Position numbers and translations under genes: made by a program. The notes beneath the pieces were generated by a model. It was not told where the DNA came from. It saw nothing but the letters and a program-made list of their open reading frames with translations, and did not search any database. This document shows, piece after piece, positions 36,558-47,112 of a DNA stretch of 64,000 nt (positions are counted from its first letter, which is position 1; each line of letters begins with the position of its first letter). This DNA is from Terriglobia bacterium (GTDB lineage Bacteria > Acidobacteriota > Terriglobia > Bryobacterales > Bryobacteraceae): NCBI GenBank assembly GCA_025363475.1, contig JANYDS010000018.1, positions 1 through 64,000 on the forward strand, read 5' to 3'.

Positions 36558-36905
36558 ATGGCCAGACGCACCATCCTCATATTCCTCATCCTCACCCTCG
36601 CATCATTCGCGATCGCCTACGGCCAGAAAAAATCCAAAGTCCCCGCCGAACGTTCTGTAAGCGGCGCAGTCCTGAACAACGACAGCTCACCCGTCCCAGG
36701 CGCCATCGTTCAATTGAAAAACACCAAGTCGCTCGAAGTGCGTTCCTTCATCGCCAAAGAGCAGGGCGAATACTACTTCCACAGCCTCTCGACTGAGGTT
36801 GATTACGAACTCAAGGCTGAGTGGAACGGCAAGGTCAGCAATACGCGCACCCTCAGCGCCTTCGATTCCCACAAAGAAATCGTCGCCAATTTGCAGCTCA
36901 AATAA
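36558..36905 (+). CDS. Exported carboxypeptidase-regulatory-like domain protein
   Basis: The product has 115 residues with signal MARRTILIFLILTLASFAIAYGQ. The mature part is a single transthyretin-like beta sandwich: RSVSGAVLNNDSSPVPGAIVQLKN, then EQGEYYFHSLSTEVDYELKAEWNGKVSNTRTLS, the usual 'G.V.d..g.PvpgA.V.l.n' and 'G.y.f..l..g..Y.l.a' pattern. Such domains are abundant in acidobacterial envelope proteins and bind or present other proteins. The ATG at 36558 is 62 bases from the divergent RHH gene. It overlaps the 3' end of the MEMO1 gene by 8 bases. Confidence 0.8.
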   Translation: MARRTILIFLILTLASFAIAYGQKKSKVPAERSVSGAVLNNDSSPVPGAIVQLKNTKSLEVRSFIAKEQGEYYFHSLSTEVDYELKAEWNGKVSNTRTLSAFDSHKEIVANLQLK

Positions 36906-38106
36906 ACGACATTCCGGCGAAGCTCACTACGCTCTTGTCGTCGATATTCCACTGTTCATAACGCCGCACACGCCCACGCACCCCCGGCAGCACCTTTAGA
37001 AACGTATACAGGGGCGACGACCCGCACCACTTCAAATCGTCCTGCCTTTCCTGCACCAGATCCCAGAAACCCGTCGCATCCCCCGCCGCCACACGCTCCA
37101 TCCGCTGCCTGTCACGACCACCCACGGCCAGCATCTCGCCATCATTTGCCACCGCCGCAAACGCATCTCCATAGCGCTCGCCCATATGCGCCATGTCGAT
37201 GCCCAACACCCAGAACAACCGGGCTGCTTCGCGAGTGGCAATCTCGCCCAGCGTACCCAGAAACCGCTTCACATCTTCGTTGTCTTCCGGTTTGCCCCCG
37301 CGATAAATACTATTCGCATAAGACCCGCATAGAATCGGCAGCACCTTCACATCCGGGCCGCAGATCGATTGCAGATACACAATCTGAAATTCAATCGAAT
37401 GCTCCACGGCATGGCAGTAGTCTTCCGTTCCGATAGAACCCGGTGCCAGTCGCGTCAGCTCATCCACCAGCGCAGTATCGGTGCGTGCATCGCCCCACGG
37501 CGTCCGGTACGCCTTGCGCGTCAGTCCAAAACGGTCCGGCGCTCCATAGTGCGAGGTTCCCAGAATCACAAAGGTACGGTCCCGATACTCCGGTCCCAGC
37601 AGCCCATAAGCCGAGCGATACGAATCATACCCCCCGCCCGGACTCACATGCGGAGCAGCAATCCCGGTCAGCGCCAATTCAGGCTTTTCATCTCCCGCCA
37701 TCCATTCATCCATCACACTGCGTAATTCCACAGTGTCGTCGGGATACGCCGAACCCGCATGCGACGGCTCCCGGAAATCCGCTTGCGCAAACTCACGCTC
37801 TTTTGCCGCTTTCATACCGGCAAAAGTCTCATCCTGTAAAAATCCGCTCAGCCGCAGCGCCTCCACCATCTGCGTCACCAGTGAACCGGACCGCAGATCG
37901 CCGGTGACCTCCAGTAGTTTCGCGCGCAAATCCAGTTCGGTCTGCACGCCATCAAAGCAAGCCAGACAAGGCACAATCGGCGGAGGGAAAATCAGGATTT
38001 TGTCCGAATAACGGAATGAATCCCGCAGTAGTAACCCGGGCTGTTCCTCCACGGGCGAGGGCATGAAGTCCAGGTCGGTACGAAGACGGGGTAAGGTTGC
38101 GGACAC
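36898..38106 (-). CDS. amrB: AmmeMemoRadiSam system protein B (MEMO1-like)
   Basis: The product has 402 residues. The MEMO1 domain occupies about residues 130-402: GIAAPHVSPGGGYDSYRSAYGLL, ILGTSHYG, then CHAVEHSIEFQIVYLQ, VLPILCGSY and GIDMAHMGERYGD hold the His/Cys/Asp metal-site residues. The N-terminal 125 residues (DFMPSPVEEQPGLLLRDSFRY onward) are a small helical module often fused in bacterial members. In the usual system protein A and a radical SAM enzyme are nearby; neither is in this window. The function of bacterial MEMO1 is not established. It is divergent from fabD. Confidence 0.85.
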   Translation of the reverse strand: MSATLPRLRTDLDFMPSPVEEQPGLLLRDSFRYSDKILIFPPPIVPCLACFDGVQTELDLRAKLLEVTGDLRSGSLVTQMVEALRLSGFLQDETFAGMKAAKEREFAQADFREPSHAGSAYPDDTVELRSVMDEWMAGDEKPELALTGIAAPHVSPGGGYDSYRSAYGLLGPEYRDRTFVILGTSHYGAPDRFGLTRKAYRTPWGDARTDTALVDELTRLAPGSIGTEDYCHAVEHSIEFQIVYLQSICGPDVKVLPILCGSYANSIYRGGKPEDNEDVKRFLGTLGEIATREAARLFWVLGIDMAHMGERYGDAFAAVANDGEMLAVGGRDRQRMERVAAGDATGFWDLVQERQDDLKWCGSSPLYTFLKVLPGVRGRVRRYEQWNIDDKSVVSFAGMSFI

Positions 38107-38150
38107 CGCCCCATTTTATTACTTCAGTTGGTACACTCCGGTTTTACTAC

Positions 38151-39080
38151 ATGAAAACCGCATTCCTCTTCCCTGGTCAGGGTTCACAATTCGCAGGCAT
38201 GGGAAAATCCCTTGCAGAAAACTTTCCCGTGGCTCGCGAGCGCTTTGAACAAGCTGATGACGCACTGGGTTTCTCCCTCTCGAAGCTCTGTTTTGAAGGC
38301 CCTGACGAAGACCTTCGTCGAACGGAAAATACACAGCCCGCGCTGGTTGCCGTCTCCATCGCGGCCTGGAGTGTCCTGGTTAAAGAGGTGGGTGAACCCC
38401 ACTACGTTGCCGGACACAGTCTGGGTGAATATTCCGCGCTCGTCGCCGCCGGTTCGCTCGATTTCGCCGATGCCCTGCGCCTGGTTCGCAAGCGCGGTCG
38501 CTTCATGCAGGAAGCCGTGCCTGAAGGCGTCGGGGCTATGGCGGCAATTTTGAAGCTGCCCGAAGGGAAACTTGACGAAATTCTGGCCGCCGCCTCCAAT
38601 GACGAAGTGGTCACCGCAGCCAATATTAATTCTGCGGACCAGATCGTCATCGCCGGCAACAAGGGCGCTGTTGAAAGGGCGATGGAGCTAGCTAAAGTCG
38701 CCGGGGCCAAACGCGTGGTTCCCCTCACCGTGAGTGCACCCTTTCACTGCCCTCTCATGACACCCGCGCAACAGCGGCTCAAGCCCGAGCTGGACGCCAC
38801 GGACTTTGATGATTTCCACTCCCCCCTGATCAACAACTGGCAGGCGCGCGAAATCCTGACCGGCACTGCCGCGCGCGACGGTCTGTACCATCAGGTGCCC
38901 AACCCCGTACTCTGGCTCGATTCGATGCGTCACCTGGAAGCCCGCGGCGTAACCCGCTGGTTCGAAGTGGGCGCAGGTGCGGTGCTCTCCGGCCTCTTGC
39001 GCACAATCATCACCGGCGCTAAATGTACTTCATTCGGAGAGGCCAAAGACCTGGACAAACTGCACGCGCCGCCCGTCTGA
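38151..39080 (+). CDS. fabD: Malonyl-CoA:ACP transacylase FabD
   Basis: The product has 309 residues. The ATG at 38151 (MKTAFLFPGQGSQFAGMG) is the standard family start; the in-frame ATG at 38097 adds an unrelated tail. The nucleophile is Ser90 in VAGHSLGEYSAL, with His199 in VSAPFHCPLM and Gln10 of PGQGSQ; the Arg that binds malonate is in LVRKRGRFMQ. It loads malonate onto acyl carrier protein for fatty acid synthesis. No other fab gene is adjacent; fabH is at the window's right end. It is followed 33 bases later by a carboxymuconolactone-decarboxylase-like gene. Confidence 0.95.
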   Translation: MKTAFLFPGQGSQFAGMGKSLAENFPVARERFEQADDALGFSLSKLCFEGPDEDLRRTENTQPALVAVSIAAWSVLVKEVGEPHYVAGHSLGEYSALVAAGSLDFADALRLVRKRGRFMQEAVPEGVGAMAAILKLPEGKLDEILAAASNDEVVTAANINSADQIVIAGNKGAVERAMELAKVAGAKRVVPLTVSAPFHCPLMTPAQQRLKPELDATDFDDFHSPLINNWQAREILTGTAARDGLYHQVPNPVLWLDSMRHLEARGVTRWFEVGAGAVLSGLLRTIITGAKCTSFGEAKDLDKLHAPPV

Positions 39081-39113
39081 CGGATAAGGGGCAGACAGTG
39101 TAAAGTATTGACC

Positions 39114-39752
39114 ATGCTCCGTCTACGTATCGCCGCACTTCTGACGCTATCCGCACTCGCCTGCGTCGCTCAGAATTCTCCGCCCAAACCATTTGAATTG
39201 AAAGGCGATCGTTTCAAACCGCTCAAGTGGGAGCAGATGGACCCGGCGCAGAAGAAGATGATTTCAAACTTGCTCTCTGGCGAGCGGGGCGGTACCGGCG
39301 GACCCTTCAACGTCACGCTGCGCGACCCCGAAATGGGAGACCTCGCACAGAACCTGGGTGCCTACCTGCGCTATCACTCTTCGCTGCCACCCAAGCTGAA
39401 CGAATTCGCCATCCTGATCACCGGTCGTTACTGGACGTCGCAATACGAGTTCTTCGCCCACCGTCCGCTCGCCATCAAAGCAGGCTTGAGTGAAGCAGTA
39501 GTCAACCAGCTGGCGGAGGGCAAACGCCCTGCAGGCATGCAACCGGACGAAGCAATCGTCTATGATTTTTGCAATGAAATGCTCACCACCAAACACGTGA
39601 GCGACGCGAAATTCAAGGCTGTAGTGGATAAATTCGGCGAACGCGGAGCCGTGGACCTCACCGCCGTCATGGGTTACTACCATTTCGTTTCAATGATGCT
39701 GAACCTTGATCGCTACCCGCTGCCGGAAGGCGCCAAACCGCTCTTGAAATAG
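39114..39752 (+). CDS. Exported carboxymuconolactone decarboxylase-family protein
   Basis: The product has 212 residues from ATG 39114 (MLRLRIAALLTLSALACVAQ, a signal peptide); a TTG at 39108 is possible. The AhpD/CMD-like helical domain spans about residues 45-195: LPPKLNEFAILITGRYWTSQYEFFAHRPLAIKAGL is the core helix pair. The C-x-x-C thiol pair of AhpD is absent, as in many decarboxylase-type relatives (S-Q-Y-E-F-F-A-H at the site). The substrate is unknown. Related exported proteins are common in acidobacteria. It is tail-to-tail with the DUF4159 gene. Confidence 0.78.
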   Translation: MLRLRIAALLTLSALACVAQNSPPKPFELKGDRFKPLKWEQMDPAQKKMISNLLSGERGGTGGPFNVTLRDPEMGDLAQNLGAYLRYHSSLPPKLNEFAILITGRYWTSQYEFFAHRPLAIKAGLSEAVVNQLAEGKRPAGMQPDEAIVYDFCNEMLTTKHVSDAKFKAVVDKFGERGAVDLTAVMGYYHFVSMMLNLDRYPLPEGAKPLLK

Positions 39753-39762
39753 TTAACGCTTT

Positions 39763-40611
39763 TCAGTGCGTCATCGAATACACGATATAGTTCACGCCCA
39801 ACCGAATGGCCAGAGAAGACGCCTTCTCCGGATAGTAAGGAACATCAGCCCATTCCCACGCATCGCCGACATCCGAATTCTGCGAAATCGCAATCATCAC
39901 CCGACCCTTATCGTCATAAATCCCCCGCCACCGGGCACCCCGCCCCCCGTCCTCGCAGTTCTTGCAGCCCTGCCGCAGGTGCGCCTCGCCTGGAATCTGG
40001 AACCGGTCATTCAAATCGTAGACCGTATGGAAAATCGCGTCATCCGTCGGAATCTCCACGATAGGCCGGTCCGGAAAGACCAGCTTCATGGAGTCTTCAA
40101 ATACCTTCCATTCCACCCTGCCGTGAAGATCGTCAGCCATGAAAAAGCCGCCCCGCAACAAGTATTCACGCATTTCTTTCCCCTGTTGCGGCGTCAGACC
40201 CCACTCACCCACCTGCACCGCATAGACCCAGGGAAACTCAAACTCTTCATCCTGATCCAGATTGACGGGCTGCTCCACAGAACGTGTATGAACCCGCGTC
40301 AACCGGCGCATGGAAAGAGAAAAATGCCGATCAGCGCGCGGATAATCCTGGGTCCACAGCGTGCTGCCCTGACGCCAGTCGCCATCGAAGCGTCCCCGAT
40401 AGCCGTCATTCCAGCCGCCCGGAAACATCAGCCGCGCGAACGCAAATTCCGTTTTCTCCTCGGACCCTGGCGGAATCTCAAAGCGGAAATATTCAACGCC
40501 CGGATATTGACGGAACGGCTGCTGCACCGCAAATGCCGTGGCCACAAGAATGAGGGCCACAACCGCGAGCCCGCGCGCCTTTACGCCGGTCACCCTTGCA
40601 ACGTCCCGCAC
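39763..40611 (-). CDS. DUF4159-domain exported protein
   Basis: The product has 282 residues with an N-terminal hydrophobic segment (GLAVVALILVATAFA) as signal or anchor. FEFPWVYAVQVGEWGLTPQQGKEMREYLLRGGFFMADDLHG and PIVEIPTDDAIFHTVYDL are the DUF4159 landmarks: a GATase/flavodoxin-like fold that in other bacteria follows MoxR/DUF58 membrane genes. No such neighbour is present. CKNCEDGG is a Cys pair near residue 220. The function is unknown. It is divergent from the membrane protein gene at 40.7 kb. Confidence 0.8.
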   Translation of the reverse strand: MRDVARVTGVKARGLAVVALILVATAFAVQQPFRQYPGVEYFRFEIPPGSEEKTEFAFARLMFPGGWNDGYRGRFDGDWRQGSTLWTQDYPRADRHFSLSMRRLTRVHTRSVEQPVNLDQDEEFEFPWVYAVQVGEWGLTPQQGKEMREYLLRGGFFMADDLHGRVEWKVFEDSMKLVFPDRPIVEIPTDDAIFHTVYDLNDRFQIPGEAHLRQGCKNCEDGGRGARWRGIYDDKGRVMIAISQNSDVGDAWEWADVPYYPEKASSLAIRLGVNYIVYSMTH

Positions 40612-40665
40612 AATGCCCCGAGCATATCAGGGTCAGTGCCCAATTTGGCAGAATAAGGCGTGCCT

Positions 40666-42234
40666 GTGCTTCCATATCCGATTCTGACTGCGGCGCTGGG
40701 TGCATTCCTTTTCACCGGTTACCTGATCAGCAGCCGGGTTGAACACCTCGCGAAAAAACTGGCCAGTCGAACTGTGCTTTGCATGGCAACCCTGGCATTA
40801 CTGCCGATCCTGCTGCGCCTGGCGCTAATGCGCCAACACCCCGTCCCGTACCCCCGAGTTTCAGACGACTTCAGCTATCTGCTCCTCGGCGACACACTGG
40901 CCCACTTCCGCCTCGCCAACCCGATGCACCCTATGCATCGCTTTTTTGAAGGAGTCTTTACGCTACAAGACCCCACGTGGAGCTCAACCTACCCTCTGGG
41001 CCAGGGCTTTGCGCTTGCCGCCGGGCAATTGTTTTTCTTCCAGCCGTGGGCCGGAGTCCTGCTCTCCGTCGGCATCATGTGTGCCCTCTGCTATTGGATG
41101 CTGCGGGCGTGGGTTACACCCGAATGGGCACTCGCGGGGGGAGTTCTCGCTGCGCTCCAGTTCGGGCCACTTAGCAGTTGGATGAACACCTACTGGGGTG
41201 GCGCAGTCTCTGCCATCGCGGGTTGCCTGATATTCGGTGCCCTGCCCCGAATCGCGAGGCACAACCGAATCCGCGACGCCATTATTCTGGGAACCGGCCT
41301 CAGCATTCAGATGCTCAGCCGCCCGTATGAATTCGTCCTGCTGTTAGTCGGCGTACGGCTATTCTTCAAGCCCCGCCGAAGCTGGCTAATTGCCGCCCTT
41401 ATGCTGCTTCCCGCCGCCAGCCTGACGCTGCTGCAAAACAAACAAGTCACGGGCCACTGGACCACCCTGCCCTACATACAAAGCCAGTACCAATACGGCA
41501 TCCCCTCGTCATTCACCTGGCAACCCATGCCGGTGCCACACAACAAACTGACGCAGGAGCAACAGCTGGATTACGACGCCCAAAGCGAAAGTCACGACCG
41601 CGGGACATACCTCTCACGCCTCATTGAACGCGCCCGTTTCTACCGCTTCTTTTTCATCGCTCCGCTGTATCTCGCTCTGCCTTTCTTCCTGTTCGCGCTG
41701 CGCGATGGCCACCTGGTTCGCGTTCTCCTGGTCCTGACCGTGCTCGCACTGGGAACCAACTTCTACCCCTATTTCTACCCGCACTACATCGCCGCCGCCA
41801 CTTGCCTCTTCGTCCTGATCGCAGTCAAGGGTCTGGAACGAATGCCTGCCGAAGGTGCCCGCATTACGTTTCTGCTCTGCCTGACCCACTTCGTGTTCTG
41901 GTATGGCGTGTACCTTTCCGGCAACACGACCCTGCTGCGTTATGACAGTTGGAATGTCATCAATCAGGGCGATCCGCAGGGTCGGCTCGCCATCAACCGA
42001 CAACTCGCCGCCGAACCAGGGCAACAAATCGTTTTCGTCCACTACCGGCCTCAGCACGGACCCTGGGAATGGATTCACAACGTCGCCGACATCGACGCTT
42101 CCCGCGTAATATGGGCGCTTGATCTTGGGCCGGACGAAGATGAAACCCTGCGCCGCTATTACCCGCAACGCACCGCCTGGCTGCTTGAACCCGACGCCAA
42201 ACCACCACGACTGCAGCGATTCATTCCGCGCTAA
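40666..42234 (+). CDS. Polytopic membrane protein, possible GT-C glycosyltransferase
   Basis: The product has 522 residues. I prefer GTG 40666 since AAGG lies 7 bases ahead; GTG 40660 is the alternative. About ten to eleven spans cover residues 5-430, followed by a short soluble tail. [25 protein letters not shown] in the first outer loop resembles the acidic loop of GT-C enzymes (ArnT/PMT-like), and the GDT..R.ANPMHPM segment supports this. No named family is certain. The phosphoketolase gene begins 8 bases after its stop, so they may share a transcript by chance. Confidence 0.65.
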   Translation: MLPYPILTAALGAFLFTGYLISSRVEHLAKKLASRTVLCMATLALLPILLRLALMRQHPVPYPRVSDDFSYLLLGDTLAHFRLANPMHPMHRFFEGVFTLQDPTWSSTYPLGQGFALAAGQLFFFQPWAGVLLSVGIMCALCYWMLRAWVTPEWALAGGVLAALQFGPLSSWMNTYWGGAVSAIAGCLIFGALPRIARHNRIRDAIILGTGLSIQMLSRPYEFVLLLVGVRLFFKPRRSWLIAALMLLPAASLTLLQNKQVTGHWTTLPYIQSQYQYGIPSSFTWQPMPVPHNKLTQEQQLDYDAQSESHDRGTYLSRLIERARFYRFFFIAPLYLALPFFLFALRDGHLVRVLLVLTVLALGTNFYPYFYPHYIAAATCLFVLIAVKGLERMPAEGARITFLLCLTHFVFWYGVYLSGNTTLLRYDSWNVINQGDPQGRLAINRQLAAEPGQQIVFVHYRPQHGPWEWIHNVADIDASRVIWALDLGPDEDETLRRYYPQRTAWLLEPDAKPPRLQRFIPR

Positions 42235-42241
42235 CACCCTC

Positions 42242-44620
42242 ATGCCACAATCGCAGCAGATGAACACATTGACTGCGGACGAACTGGAAAAACTGGACGG
42301 TTACTGGCGCGCTGCCAACTACCTTTCCGCAGGTCAGATCTATCTGATGGCGAATCCTCTGCTGCGCGAACCGCTGCACAAAGACCAGATCAAGCCCCGT
42401 CTGCTGGGCCACTGGGGTACCACGCCCGGCCTGAATTTCATCTACGCGCACATGAATCGCGTAATTCGCAATCAGGACCTCAACGCCATTTATGTCTGCG
42501 GCCCCGGCCACGGAGGCCCCGGTATGGTGGCCAACACATACCTCGAAGGCACTTACTCGGAAGTCTATTCCGGCATTCCGCAGGACACGGAAGGCATGAG
42601 AAAACTCTTCCTGCAGTTTTCCTTCCCCGGCGGAATTCCCAGCCACGCGGCACCCGAAACTCCCGGCTCGATTCATGAAGGCGGCGAACTTGGCTACGCT
42701 CTTGTACACGCCTATGGCGCTGTATACGATAACCCTGACCTGCTCGCCTGCTGCGTCGTCGGTGATGGCGAAGCCGAAACCGGCCCGTGTGCGACAAGCT
42801 GGCACTCCAACAAATTCCTCAACCCCGCACGTGATGGCGCTGTCCTCCCCATCCTCCACCTGAACGGCTATAAGATCGCCGGCCCCACTATCCTCGCCCG
42901 CATCCCGCACGCTGAGCTCGAAGCCCTTTTCCATGGCTACGGTTACAAATGCTGGTTCGTTGAAGGCGATGACCCCGCCGAAATGCACCAGAAAATGGCC
43001 GCTGCCATGGACCAGATTACCGCTGAAATCCGTGCCATCCAGACTGCGGCCCGCGCACCAGGTGCGATCCCGGCAAGGCCGCAATGGCCCATGATCATCC
43101 TGCGTTCTCCCAAGGGCTGGACTGGCCCCAAAATGCTGGATGGCAAGCAAATCGAAGGAACCTTCCGGGCCCATCAGGTGCCGCTGGGGCAGGTTCGCGA
43201 ACGCCCCGAAGAACTCAAAATGCTGGAAGACTGGATGCGCAGCTACCGGCCGGAAGATCTTTTCGATGAAGCTGGCCGCCTGCACGCTAAATACGCCGAG
43301 CTCGCTCCCATTGGCCAGCGCCGCATGGGGGCGAATCCTCACGCCAACGGTGGCCTGCTGCTCAAGGAACTCAATCTGCCCGATTTCCGCGCCTATGCAG
43401 TGGATGTCCCCGCCCCTGGAGTCACCACAGCCGAAGCCACCCGTGTAATGGGCACCTTCCTCCGCGATGTTTTGAAACTGAACGCAGCAGAACGCAACTT
43501 CCGCTTGTTCTCACCGGACGAAACCAACTCCAACCGCTGGAACAGCGTCTTCGACGTGACCAACCGCGAGTCCATGGCCGAAATCATTCCGGCGGACGAC
43601 CATATCTCAACCGATGGCCGTGTCATGGAAATCCTCAGCGAACACATGTGCCAGGGCTGGCTCGAAGGCTATCTGCTCACTGGCCGCCACGGCTTCTTTT
43701 CCTGCTACGAAGCCTTCATCCACGTCATCGATTCCATGTTCAACCAGCATGCCAAGTGGCTCAAGGTCACGCGGGGGATTCCGTGGCGGCAATCGGTTGC
43801 CTCGCTCAATTACGTCCTCACATCTCACGTCTGGCGTCAGGACCATAACGGCTTCAGTCACCAGGACCCCGGCTTTATCGATCACGTCGTCAATAAGAAA
43901 GCGGACGTGGTGCGCGTCTACCTTCCCCCGGATGCCAATACACTGCTTTCTGTCACCGACCACTGCCTGCGCAGCCGTGACTATGTCAATGTCATCGTGG
44001 CGGGCAAGCAGCCGGACTGGCAGTGGCTCAACATGGAAGAAGCCGTTCGGCACTGCACTGCGGGCGCGGGGATTTGGGAATTCGCCAGCAATGACCGTGG
44101 CCAGGAACCAGACGTCGTCATGGCCTGCGCGGGCGACATCCCCACCCTTGAAACCCTGGCCGCAGTGGACTGGCTGCGGCGCAACATCCCCGATCTTAAA
44201 ATTCGCGTTGTGAATGTCGTGGATCTGATGGCATTGCAGCCGCCCTCCGAACATCCCCATGGCCTTCCCGACCGCGAGTATGACTCGCTCTTCACCACCA
44301 ATCAGCCGCTGATTTTCAATTACCACGGCTATCCCTGGCTCATCCATCGCCTGACTTATCGCCGGACCAACCAGCAAATGCATGTCCGCGGCTACAAAGA
44401 GGAAGGCAGCACCACCACTCCCTTCGACATGTGCGTCCGCAATCAAATCGACCGCTTTCACCTCTGCATCGATGTCATTGACCGCGTGCCCCGGCTGGGC
44501 GTGGTCTGTGCCCATCTGCGGCAGGAACTCCAGAGCAAGCTGACGGACCACTGGAATTACGTCTGCATACATGGCGAAGACATGCCCGAAATACGCGACT
44601 GGCGCTGGGCCGCCGCGTGA
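42242..44620 (+). CDS. xfp: Phosphoketolase Xfp
   Basis: The product has 792 residues, of typical length. The ATG at 42242 ([20 protein letters not shown]) is chosen since upstream in-frame codons lie inside the membrane gene. [20 protein letters not shown] and TYSEVYP-like TYSEVYSGI bind phosphate and substrate; [11 protein letters not shown] is the TPP motif; GNPHANGG-like [12 protein letters not shown] and [13 protein letters not shown] mark the later domains. It cleaves xylulose-5-phosphate (and often fructose-6-phosphate) to acetyl phosphate plus a triose or tetrose phosphate. The stop overlaps the ackA start (GTGA), linking acetyl phosphate production with ATP formation. Confidence 0.95.
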   Translation: MPQSQQMNTLTADELEKLDGYWRAANYLSAGQIYLMANPLLREPLHKDQIKPRLLGHWGTTPGLNFIYAHMNRVIRNQDLNAIYVCGPGHGGPGMVANTYLEGTYSEVYSGIPQDTEGMRKLFLQFSFPGGIPSHAAPETPGSIHEGGELGYALVHAYGAVYDNPDLLACCVVGDGEAETGPCATSWHSNKFLNPARDGAVLPILHLNGYKIAGPTILARIPHAELEALFHGYGYKCWFVEGDDPAEMHQKMAAAMDQITAEIRAIQTAARAPGAIPARPQWPMIILRSPKGWTGPKMLDGKQIEGTFRAHQVPLGQVRERPEELKMLEDWMRSYRPEDLFDEAGRLHAKYAELAPIGQRRMGANPHANGGLLLKELNLPDFRAYAVDVPAPGVTTAEATRVMGTFLRDVLKLNAAERNFRLFSPDETNSNRWNSVFDVTNRESMAEIIPADDHISTDGRVMEILSEHMCQGWLEGYLLTGRHGFFSCYEAFIHVIDSMFNQHAKWLKVTRGIPWRQSVASLNYVLTSHVWRQDHNGFSHQDPGFIDHVVNKKADVVRVYLPPDANTLLSVTDHCLRSRDYVNVIVAGKQPDWQWLNMEEAVRHCTAGAGIWEFASNDRGQEPDVVMACAGDIPTLETLAAVDWLRRNIPDLKIRVVNVVDLMALQPPSEHPHGLPDREYDSLFTTNQPLIFNYHGYPWLIHRLTYRRTNQQMHVRGYKEEGSTTTPFDMCVRNQIDRFHLCIDVIDRVPRLGVVCAHLRQELQSKLTDHWNYVCIHGEDMPEIRDWRWAAA

Positions 44621-45738
44621 AGATTCTGGTTCTCAATGCCGGCAGTTCATCCCTTAAATTCGACGTGTTTGAATCCGACCCGGAACACAGACTAACCGGC
44701 GGAACCATTGAACGCGTTACTGACATGACGGGCGCCGTCGCCTCAGTTTTCGATCAGCTTGACCCGACCGGAATCGCAGCGGTCGGTCATCGTGTGGTTC
44801 ATGGCGGCGACCAGTTCACTGAGTCGGTGATCATCGATCCGGCGGTCGAAAACGCAATCGATGTTCTGAGCGCCCTAGCGCCGCTGCATAACCCCAACAA
44901 CCTCGAAGCCTGCCGGGCCGCCCGCACTCACTTGCCCCTTGTCCCCCACGTTGCCGTTTTCGATACAGCGTTTCACCACACCATACCGCCACATGCCTAT
45001 ACTTATGGCCTGCCGTGGGAGTATCTGACAAAAAAGAAAATCCGCCGTTACGGTTTCCACGGAATCTCACACCGTTCGGTCTCTCTCCAGTTCGCTGAAC
45101 TCACCGGCAACCGCCCGGAAGACGTGCGCCTGATTACCTGTCACCTCGGCAACGGCTGTTCGGTCTGCGCGATTGACAAGGGAAAGTCGATTGACACCTC
45201 CATGGGCTTTACACCTCTGGAAGGCTTAATGATGGGCACACGCAGCGGTGACGTAGACCCGGGAGCCATTCTTCATCTGATCACTCACGAACGCATCAAA
45301 CCCGATAATTTGCTTCGCATCCTGAATAACAAAAGTGGCTTGAAAGGGCTCTCCGGTGTCTCGAACGACATGCGGGATATCCTCGCCGCAGCTGGTTCAG
45401 GCAATGAACGCGCCACGCTGGCGATAGACGCCTTTGCTTATCGTGTACGCAAATACATTGGTGCCTACCTCGCAGCAATGAACGGTGCAGACGCCCTGCT
45501 TTTCACCGGAGGCATCGGTGAAAACTCACCTTTCATCCGGCAGAAAATCTGTCAGAACCTTCACCATCTGGGCATCGAACTTGATTCAATCGCAAACTTA
45601 GCCGAAGGGCAAGAAGCCCGCTGGATCGGTAACGCTGGTCTGGCCGTCTGGGTAATCCCAGCCAAGGAAGAACGCCTCATCGCCCGCGATACGTTGCACT
45701 GCATCCTGTCTGATCAAACCTTTCGCAGCCAGATGTAG
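44617..45738 (+). CDS. ackA: Acetate kinase AckA
   Basis: The product has 373 residues, slightly shorter than the usual 395-405. The start is GTG in the xfp stop. [14 protein letters not shown], then [63 protein letters not shown] and [10 protein letters not shown] are all conserved catalytic or nucleotide motifs. It converts acetyl phosphate and ADP to acetate and ATP. The missing length is at the C-terminus and in loops, not in the catalytic motifs. It converges with and overlaps by 25 bases the frameshifted methyltransferase. Confidence 0.93.
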   Translation: MKILVLNAGSSSLKFDVFESDPEHRLTGGTIERVTDMTGAVASVFDQLDPTGIAAVGHRVVHGGDQFTESVIIDPAVENAIDVLSALAPLHNPNNLEACRAARTHLPLVPHVAVFDTAFHHTIPPHAYTYGLPWEYLTKKKIRRYGFHGISHRSVSLQFAELTGNRPEDVRLITCHLGNGCSVCAIDKGKSIDTSMGFTPLEGLMMGTRSGDVDPGAILHLITHERIKPDNLLRILNNKSGLKGLSGVSNDMRDILAAAGSGNERATLAIDAFAYRVRKYIGAYLAAMNGADALLFTGGIGENSPFIRQKICQNLHHLGIELDSIANLAEGQEARWIGNAGLAVWVIPAKEERLIARDTLHCILSDQTFRSQM

Positions 45739-46440
45739 CAATGGTTTCCCAGTCGATTCGCCGCAGGCGATTTCAGCAGCAGCACGTCAAGGTAACGAAG
45801 CGGGAATAGCAACCACCCCAGCACGCCGTGAGCAATAAACCTCCAGGCTTTATAAGGCAGCAGCAGTTTTACATACTCAATCACAAAGAGCAGCAACGTA
45901 GCAGTTGGGCCGGTATGCCACCCTTCTGCCACAACTTCCATGGGACCGGCCAGTTGTTTCAGCCCATCCAGAGTGAACCGCCGATAATCTTTTGGATACT
46001 CATGGAACGGATGGCAAAACGGCGTGACCAGGTGCGCATAACCGCCAGGCATCAAGCACCCGGCGAATCTCATCCATCACGTTCTGCGGATTCACCACGT
46101 GCTCAAGCACCGCGTCACATTCCACTCGCTGGAAAACGCAGGAAGGAAATGGAAATCGCTCAGCGTCGCCCACCACGTCTACTCCCGGAACAGCCACCAG
46201 ATCGAAGTTGACATATCCGGAAACGACACGCCCTGCCCCGCCAATATAGAGATTCCAGCGCCCCAACGGGAAATCCATCGGTTCGTCCGGGTTCATGATG
46301 AACGGCTCCGGAGGGCGCAGTGCGCGCATCAGCCGGTCACGCCAGGATCCGGAAGACCTTTTCAGGTAGAGGGTACGGAGTACTGTTCTAGCTTTTGCGT
46401 CATCCGCCTGATGCGCCTGATTCGCCTCTGGAGATTCCAT
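45714..46440 (-). pseudogene. SAM-dependent methyltransferase with a frameshift
   Basis: One frame (46440 down) reads MESPEANQAHQADDAKARTV to WNLYIGGAGRVVSGYVNFDL, VPGVDVVGDAERFPF and FQRVECDAVLEHVVNPQNVMDEIRRVL. The next frame continues MPGGYAHLVTPFCHPFHEYP to KDYRRFTLDGLKQLAGPMEV and on to 45714. 'E-I-R-R-V-L' followed by 'P-G-G' is one class I methyltransferase motif, so a one-base insertion near 46049-46054 splits a single gene of about 240 residues. It may be a true mutation or an assembly error. A hydrophobic stretch follows near the end (TATLLLFVIEYVKLLL). Confidence 0.75.
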
Positions 46441-46458
46441 TCCCGACGGGTGCGACCC

Positions 46459-47052
46459 CTAGTTTTTCTCCCACTGGTCAGAAAGTAGACGGGAATATTC
46501 CTCCGAAGCGTAAATCTCAAACTGAAAGCGCGCGGCGTCCAGCGGCAAAAACGACGTCAGGTGCTGGTAACAAATATATGCGTGGTCAGCGAAACGATGA
46601 TAATTCCTTAAGAAAACCGGCGACAGTGCTTCGAGGGTCGGAGGTTCCTGGAACAAGCTGTGGATCCCGATCGCACGTGAAAATACTGCCCGCCGATCCG
46701 TCACACCCCAGCCCTCAAGCTTTCGTTTCACCGAATCCGGCGGATCTTCCACCACCAGCGCCGCGAAACTCTGCTCAGTCACGCGGTGATCGCCCGCAGC
46801 GCCACCCTGAATAAACTCAACGCACTGCTCCAGCCACCGCCGCAGGTCTTTCCCCAGGAAGAGCAGCATTTTTACTTCCTGATAACGACCCGTCAACATT
46901 CGCAACTGCAATACCGATTCTTCCTCGCCCAAATCGATCAAACCCTGCAGCGCCAGAGACGCTCGGGAGCCTTGAAGAAGATCGTCGACTCCATGCCCCC
47001 CGCTGAACGGGTGCAGAATGAGCGGCGGCAGATGCGATTTCTCAACCATCAA
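46459..47052 (-). CDS. Hypothetical protein
   Basis: The product has 197 residues beginning MMVEKSHLPPLILHPFSGGHG; the second Met is an equal candidate. It appears helical and cytoplasmic (DLRRWLEQCVEFIQGG, TDRRAVFSRAIGIHSLFQEPP, RNYHRFADHAYICYQ). No motif or family recognised. It lies 18 bases upstream of the methyltransferase on the same strand, so the two may have been one transcript. Confidence 0.6.
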   Translation of the reverse strand: MMVEKSHLPPLILHPFSGGHGVDDLLQGSRASLALQGLIDLGEEESVLQLRMLTGRYQEVKMLLFLGKDLRRWLEQCVEFIQGGAAGDHRVTEQSFAALVVEDPPDSVKRKLEGWGVTDRRAVFSRAIGIHSLFQEPPTLEALSPVFLRNYHRFADHAYICYQHLTSFLPLDAARFQFEIYASEEYSRLLSDQWEKN

Positions 47053-47112
47053 ACTGGAAGTGGCGTAGGCACAAGCTTATACCTGTTCTATCGGCTTCAA
47101 CCGTTCAAACCA

